The position numbers and the translations under genes are program-made. Source: Physcia stellaris (lineage: Eukaryota; Ascomycota; Lecanoromycetes; Caliciales; Physciaceae). From it: 64,000 nucleotides of DNA. The stretch spans positions 62,001 through 126,000 of the forward strand of contig JABSSW010000035.1 of assembly GCA_018902385.1 (NCBI GenBank), in the 5' to 3' direction. The first letter of the stretch is position 1. Each line of letters opens with the position of its first letter. The notes beneath the pieces were generated by a model. The model was not told the DNA's origin, searched no databases, and saw only the letters and a list, made by a program, of their open reading frames with translations. Below are positions 60,081 to 64,000 of the stretch, in pieces.

Positions 60081-60750
60081 GTTGAATCCATCAAGAGTCA
60101 ATTGAGAATTGCTTGAACGAAACGCTCGATTCCTGCAATTTGAACGTAATTATGTATATATTCGAACGCAAAATCATCAACGCCTCAACGTATAATCGTG
60201 AATTGTTCATAATGTGGTGTTTCGTACAACAGAACGGTGATGGTGGTGACAGGGCGGTGGTGGTGGCGAAAGTGGTGATATTTGGTAACCCTAACCCTAC
60301 ATAAAGCGCTGTTGCAATTTGCAGGCGTTTGCCTTGTTAAGTTTCAACATCCTAACCACCAAGCCTCCCTATTCCTCGAAACAGCATGGCTACTTACCAT
60401 TACCTCTGTTGATCCATAAAGAGAGTTGTCTTCGAGCCTTACCTTATCCGAACAATTGAACAAATGAACGTTGGGCTTGAACAACTTTGAACCCGGGGCG
60501 GATAAAACTTGTTCCTAGAGTACAGATAGTTCAATGCGTTGAATGATGTCCAAAATGTCTCAAAATGAGACACCGACTAGGAGTTATTTTTCTGGGCCGC
60601 GCTCCGCAGCGCTTCCCCTTGCGGAAATATTGCTGAAGCGCAAACTGACGGACCCTGAATAGTCAAGCGACATGCGGCTCTTGGATATATTGAAGCCTTC
60701 TGCAGGAATTGTGGGATGGTGCATCTCTAGCTCAACCACGCGGAGGAATT

Positions 60751-61248
60751 ATGCTGCTCTGTGCCTTTGTTTCGATTTCTCTGCTTCTGTGCGCAGAAGC
60801 ATCTCCAATTCTGGCTCAGAACCCGTCAGTCGCGTGGATGTTCATACCTGGCGCTCACCCGAATAGCACTTCAAATGATGAGATCAATTGCTACCCTCCG
60901 GAGAGAACAGTTTTTGTACCAGCATTTTGCGCAGAGGTGTTCTTCCAGATACGGAAGTTGGCCGACTTTCAAGACACTCAAGAATTTCTCGAAGGAGTAC
61001 GGCCACAAATCGATCCTGACAATCCCGAGTCTAAGCCTCCTTTTGGATTCATTGACGAAACAAGAGACTGCACCTTGATCCTTCGGAGTCGTCGCCACAC
61101 GTTACCTGATGAATTCTCATGGGAGCAAGTCAACCAGCTTGGATTAGCGATTGTAAGGAAATGCCCTAGAAATGGCGGATACGGCTACATAGGAGAAGAA
61201 GGACGTTGGATTTTGAAAATTGGAGGTTATGGTCCAGGGAGACATTGA
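60751..61248 (+). CDS. Small secreted protein, effector-like
   Basis: Single exon; the ATG at 60751 gives 165 residues and begins directly with a signal peptide, MLLCAFVSISLLLCAEA. An ATG 42 bases upstream would put 14 polar residues before it and is less likely. The mature protein has about four cysteines (in INCYPPE, AFCAEV, RDCTLI and RKCPRN), enough for two disulphides, and ends GYGYIGEEGRWILKIGGYGP. The pattern of a DC strand, a helix FSWEQVNQLGLAIVRKC and a glycine-rich last strand is seen in many ascomycete secreted proteins of unknown role. Its closeness to the repeat island is typical of effector-like genes, but no function is shown. Confidence 0.68.
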   Translation: MLLCAFVSISLLLCAEASPILAQNPSVAWMFIPGAHPNSTSNDEINCYPPERTVFVPAFCAEVFFQIRKLADFQDTQEFLEGVRPQIDPDNPESKPPFGFIDETRDCTLILRSRRHTLPDEFSWEQVNQLGLAIVRKCPRNGGYGYIGEEGRWILKIGGYGPGRH

Positions 61249-62011
61249 GAAGTGACTAAAGAAGGTTCTGGAGGGATTGAAGTGGCCGCAATCGCATTGT
61301 AGCCATAGCTAAGATCTCCATGGCTTGACCTGGACTCATTCGACACATCTGTGACTTAACCTGGAACAAGGTCTGGCAGTGGTTTCGATGGAAGATTGAG
61401 AGGCTAGGCTCGTGGATGGGTTGCTCTGAAGCTTTGGACGAGCCCGCCCTGCTCTTTTCTAACGAGTAGATCAAAAACTATGCCGTCCAGTGAATGTCGA
61501 TTAAAATGGGAGTTTCTCCTACTACGGACGGAACCTACACACGAAATGCCGTCGAGGGGTTATTTGTCCCTCATTGTTTGCTGCAGGATTCACAACTATA
61601 TTGGAGGGGCTACGATATAATGTGTTGAGGTAAGGCACCTTGAGGTACCTAGTTCGTGGAGGTTGAGCGTTGTCCTGCTCGGGCTTAGCGCGTTCAAAGA
61701 AACTAGCGTCATTTTACTTTCCAGTCCGAGATCCCGTGTGCTCTTCACCTTGGTAAAACTCGCGAGAGACCAACACCTATCTGTGTCAAGAACCCCCAGG
61801 CTTCGGCGGAGAAACAATGAATCCTCGGCAAACAATACCCTGTGTTTTCATCACACAGTTCCGATCTCCACATGACACAGTTTTCCACTTGAACCCCGCT
61901 TAGACGCAACGATTATCAAATCCTCTTGTCTTCATCTTGCGCACTTTCCTTCCTTCCCATCCGCTCTGATCTTGCTTTGCGACCCCAAAAATTCCTCAGG
62001 TGCCTTACAAG
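61249..62011. other. Intergenic region before the RING gene
   Basis: 763 bp between two plus-strand genes. Frames at 61596-61835 minus and 61663-61875 plus carry no motif. The last 100 bp are C/T-rich. Confidence 0.4.
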
Positions 62012-64000
62012 ATGTCGGTGCCATCGGAACTAACGCCGGACTTACTAGAAATTGCAGCGTAAGTTTTTCATGAGGTACTTGCTATGCCAGTCTGCTTACA
62101 GAGTTCGCTTCAGGTCATTAACCATTGACGATGCCCCGCCAAAGCTTCGATGTGGATCATGCAATCTACTAGCGATTGACGCGTTTCGTATGCCATGCTG
62201 TGACCAGATCATCTGCGGAAATTGTACGTACAGCCCACCCACTGTGACATTTGATCATGACGCTGATTCTTGCTAGGCCAGCAGAATCTTGGTCAGGCTT
62301 GTCCTATATGTCTACACGAGCCGGTGGACGCACAAGACTGCAAGCCTAATAGAGCCCTGCGGACTACCGTCAAAGTATGGCTCAAGAAGAGAGCTGCCGA
62401 ACGCGAGGCGGCCTCAAGGCGGGAGTTGGCTAGCAGAGCGCCTGTAACACCCGCGACTCCAGCTAGAGCTGTCTTTGAAGGATCTACCGGCCAAGAGTCC
62501 GCTGAAATCACGGAGACATCGCCTGCAAAGATTGTAGAGAATCAAATAAACGAGAGTCTTCGCTCCCGGGAGGGCTCCGAGACACAACCTGCTTCTGAGG
62601 TGGTGGCAAAGATTGAGGAAGAGCGTGGTACCTCTGAATCGCAGAAGGACATACCGCAGCAGTCTATTGAGGTGGGTTGCGGTACTGCTTTACGCTGTTG
62701 TAAATGACTAATTAAAGTAGGCTGGGGACGGAGGTTTTGAAGCCACTGCCGATGGCCCTGTGAACGGTGATAACACCCAAGATCAAGAGTCCGTTGGCCA
62801 AGGGAATCAACAACAATCCGCTGAACTTGATAACCAACAAAAGCAAGAAAAGCAGCTCTACGATCAGTGGACTGCTGCGAATGGGTCTGCGATGGGGCTG
62901 AGCAACGGGGCACTAGGTTTTGATGGCATGAATGGTGGTTTTCCAAATATGGGCTTCAATTCTCCGGCGGACCTTAATCAGATGATGCAGTTCATGCCTA
63001 CCGGCATGCAGAATAATCTCATGGGTACTTTCCCTAACATGATGTGTGAGTTGTAGAACTATCAAGCTCGCAAGTACAATTCACTAACAAATTTCACCAG
63101 CAATGCCAGGAATGGGCTTCGACCCAATGACTATGGCCCAGGGTATGTACGGTGGTTATAACGGTCAGGGTATGGGCATGAACGGTATGAACGCTGGCAT
63201 GGGCTTTGCCAACGGACAAGGCGTGTATGGAGGATACAACGGGCAGACCGCATCTTGGAACGCGGGTCAAAATAATTACAATCAGAATGCATATGGCGGT
63301 CACGCAAATGGCATGGCTGGTGACTTTGGCTCCAATTCAGGCTATGGTGGATATAACATGCCACACCAACAAGGAAACTTCAACCAGGTGCATCCTCGCC
63401 AATTTCCTAATAATGAATTTCAGCATGGATATCACGGACAAGGCTTCCAAAACCGAGGTCGGGGTCGAGGTCGTGGTTATCATAATGCTGGCCGTGGTCG
63501 CGGCGGTTACAATCAGGTAAATTCAGGTTATCAAGCTAACTATGAGCCTTCCCATCATCAATTGTCCGCACAAGTTGATCGAACGGGTTTGGAGCAGCAG
63601 CAAATTTCCGATCATCCCCAGCACGATAAAGGGTTACAATCTCAACCGGAGAACGGCAATACCTCGACCATTGATGTTGAGGTACAGAAGGTTACTGATG
63701 AGTTTGACATGGCTAAGGAACTACTCCCGGGAGACGCTGAGGATCACGCTGTATCTTCAGCAAATTCGAAAGACACCGAGCAAGTCGCCGAGCCGCCTAA
63801 TCAAACAGGTGAGATTGCGCAGCAGGATGAAATTGAGGCAAAGCTCCAAACAGAGATCGAAGGTGAAGTCTCTAATGAGGCTCCACCAGTGGATACGGAC
63901 GAGGCTCCTAAAACCTCGCCCATAGAAACAATTGTTACCTCCGAGCCAGCAGTAACCGAAGTTAGTGATGCTGTCAGTCCCATTGTCTCAGCGCCCACTT
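62012..64000 (+). CDS. RING-finger protein, Mpe1/RBBP6-like, with Gly/Met/Asn/Gln-rich region (3' end outside window)
   Basis: Exons 62012-62058, 62114-62223, 62277-62671, 62721-63045 and 63101 to the right edge form one frame. The protein starts MSVPSELTPDLLEIAASLTI. The RING is LRCGSCNLLAIDAFRMPCCD, QIICGN, then CQQNLGQACPICLHEP, joined across an intron that splits a cysteine codon, and is followed by DCKPNRALRTTVKVWLKK, as in Mpe1/RBBP6. A Ser/Glu linker leads to a tract rich in Gly, Met, Asn and Tyr (about residues 290-430) and an RGG-like box RGRGRGRGYHNAGRGRGG. The tail is acidic. Mpe1 proteins work in mRNA cleavage and polyadenylation; this copy lacks the DWNN domain at its N-terminus, so a different nuclear ubiquitin-ligase role is possible. 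Confidence 0.7.

Larger units (their letters stand above)
59179..60750. other. Repeat-rich intergenic island
   Basis: 1.6 kb between outward-facing start codons of the hydrolase and secreted-protein genes. It holds a 36/44-bp minisatellite (59618-59880), a heptamer array (59898-59926), a palindrome cluster (59985-60080) and a telomere-like motif (60286-60299). No gene is seen; open frames through the minisatellite are by-products of its unit length. Confidence 0.7.

Overview
The window is nuclear DNA of a filamentous ascomycete (Pezizomycotina). The evidence is gene content (fungal type III polyketide synthase, Far1/Ste5-type RING-PH-vWA scaffold, Zrt3-type zinc transporter), many short introns of 48-77 bp with GT..AG ends and CTAAC/CTGAC-like branch points, and about one gene per 2.4 kb on both strands with no operons. 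The class cannot be fixed from the sequence alone. I rebuilt 27 genes, most of them by joining exons by hand and checking that the exon lengths add up to an open frame.

Layout. 1-12.9 kb holds a left-truncated EndoG-type mitochondrial nuclease, a vacuolar-type ZIP zinc transporter, an arrestin-fold protein, the catalytic subunit of protein kinase A, an NFKBIL1-like protein and an NSRP1-like splicing factor. 14-26 kb holds a microsomal glutathione transferase (MAPEG), SRP72, a small secreted protein, a Ser/Thr kinase, dihydroxy-acid dehydratase and an INO80/NHP10-like coiled-coil protein. 26.8-31.8 kb holds an Rmd1-family protein, the U3 snoRNP factor Utp16 and a Sel1/TPR-like protein. 31.8-36.6 kb is the metabolic high point: a cytochrome P450 and a type III polyketide synthase share a 365-bp divergent promoter, followed by a membrane-anchored methyltransferase-like gene. 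37-43.8 kb holds OMA1 and the Far1/Ste5-like scaffold. A 4.7-kb stretch with no recognisable gene follows. 48.5-59.2 kb holds a Cdc4-type F-box/WD40 protein, a MARVEL-like membrane protein, CCT8, the mitochondrial phosphate carrier (seven exons) and an HSL-type hydrolase. 59.2-60.7 kb is a repeat island (36/44-bp minisatellite, heptamer array, palindromes, telomere-like motif). The window ends with a small secreted protein and a RING protein cut by the right edge.

Most genes are housekeeping and unrelated in function. The only likely cooperating set is the P450, type III PKS and possibly the methyltransferase. Three genes (kinase at 19.3 kb, Sel1-like at 30.4 kb, MARVEL-like at 52.0 kb) each carry one apparent single-base frame break inside otherwise well-preserved coding sequence. 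Sequencing or assembly error is the simplest explanation, but three in 64 kb deserves a check. No tRNA, rRNA, CRISPR array or recognisable transposase was found.
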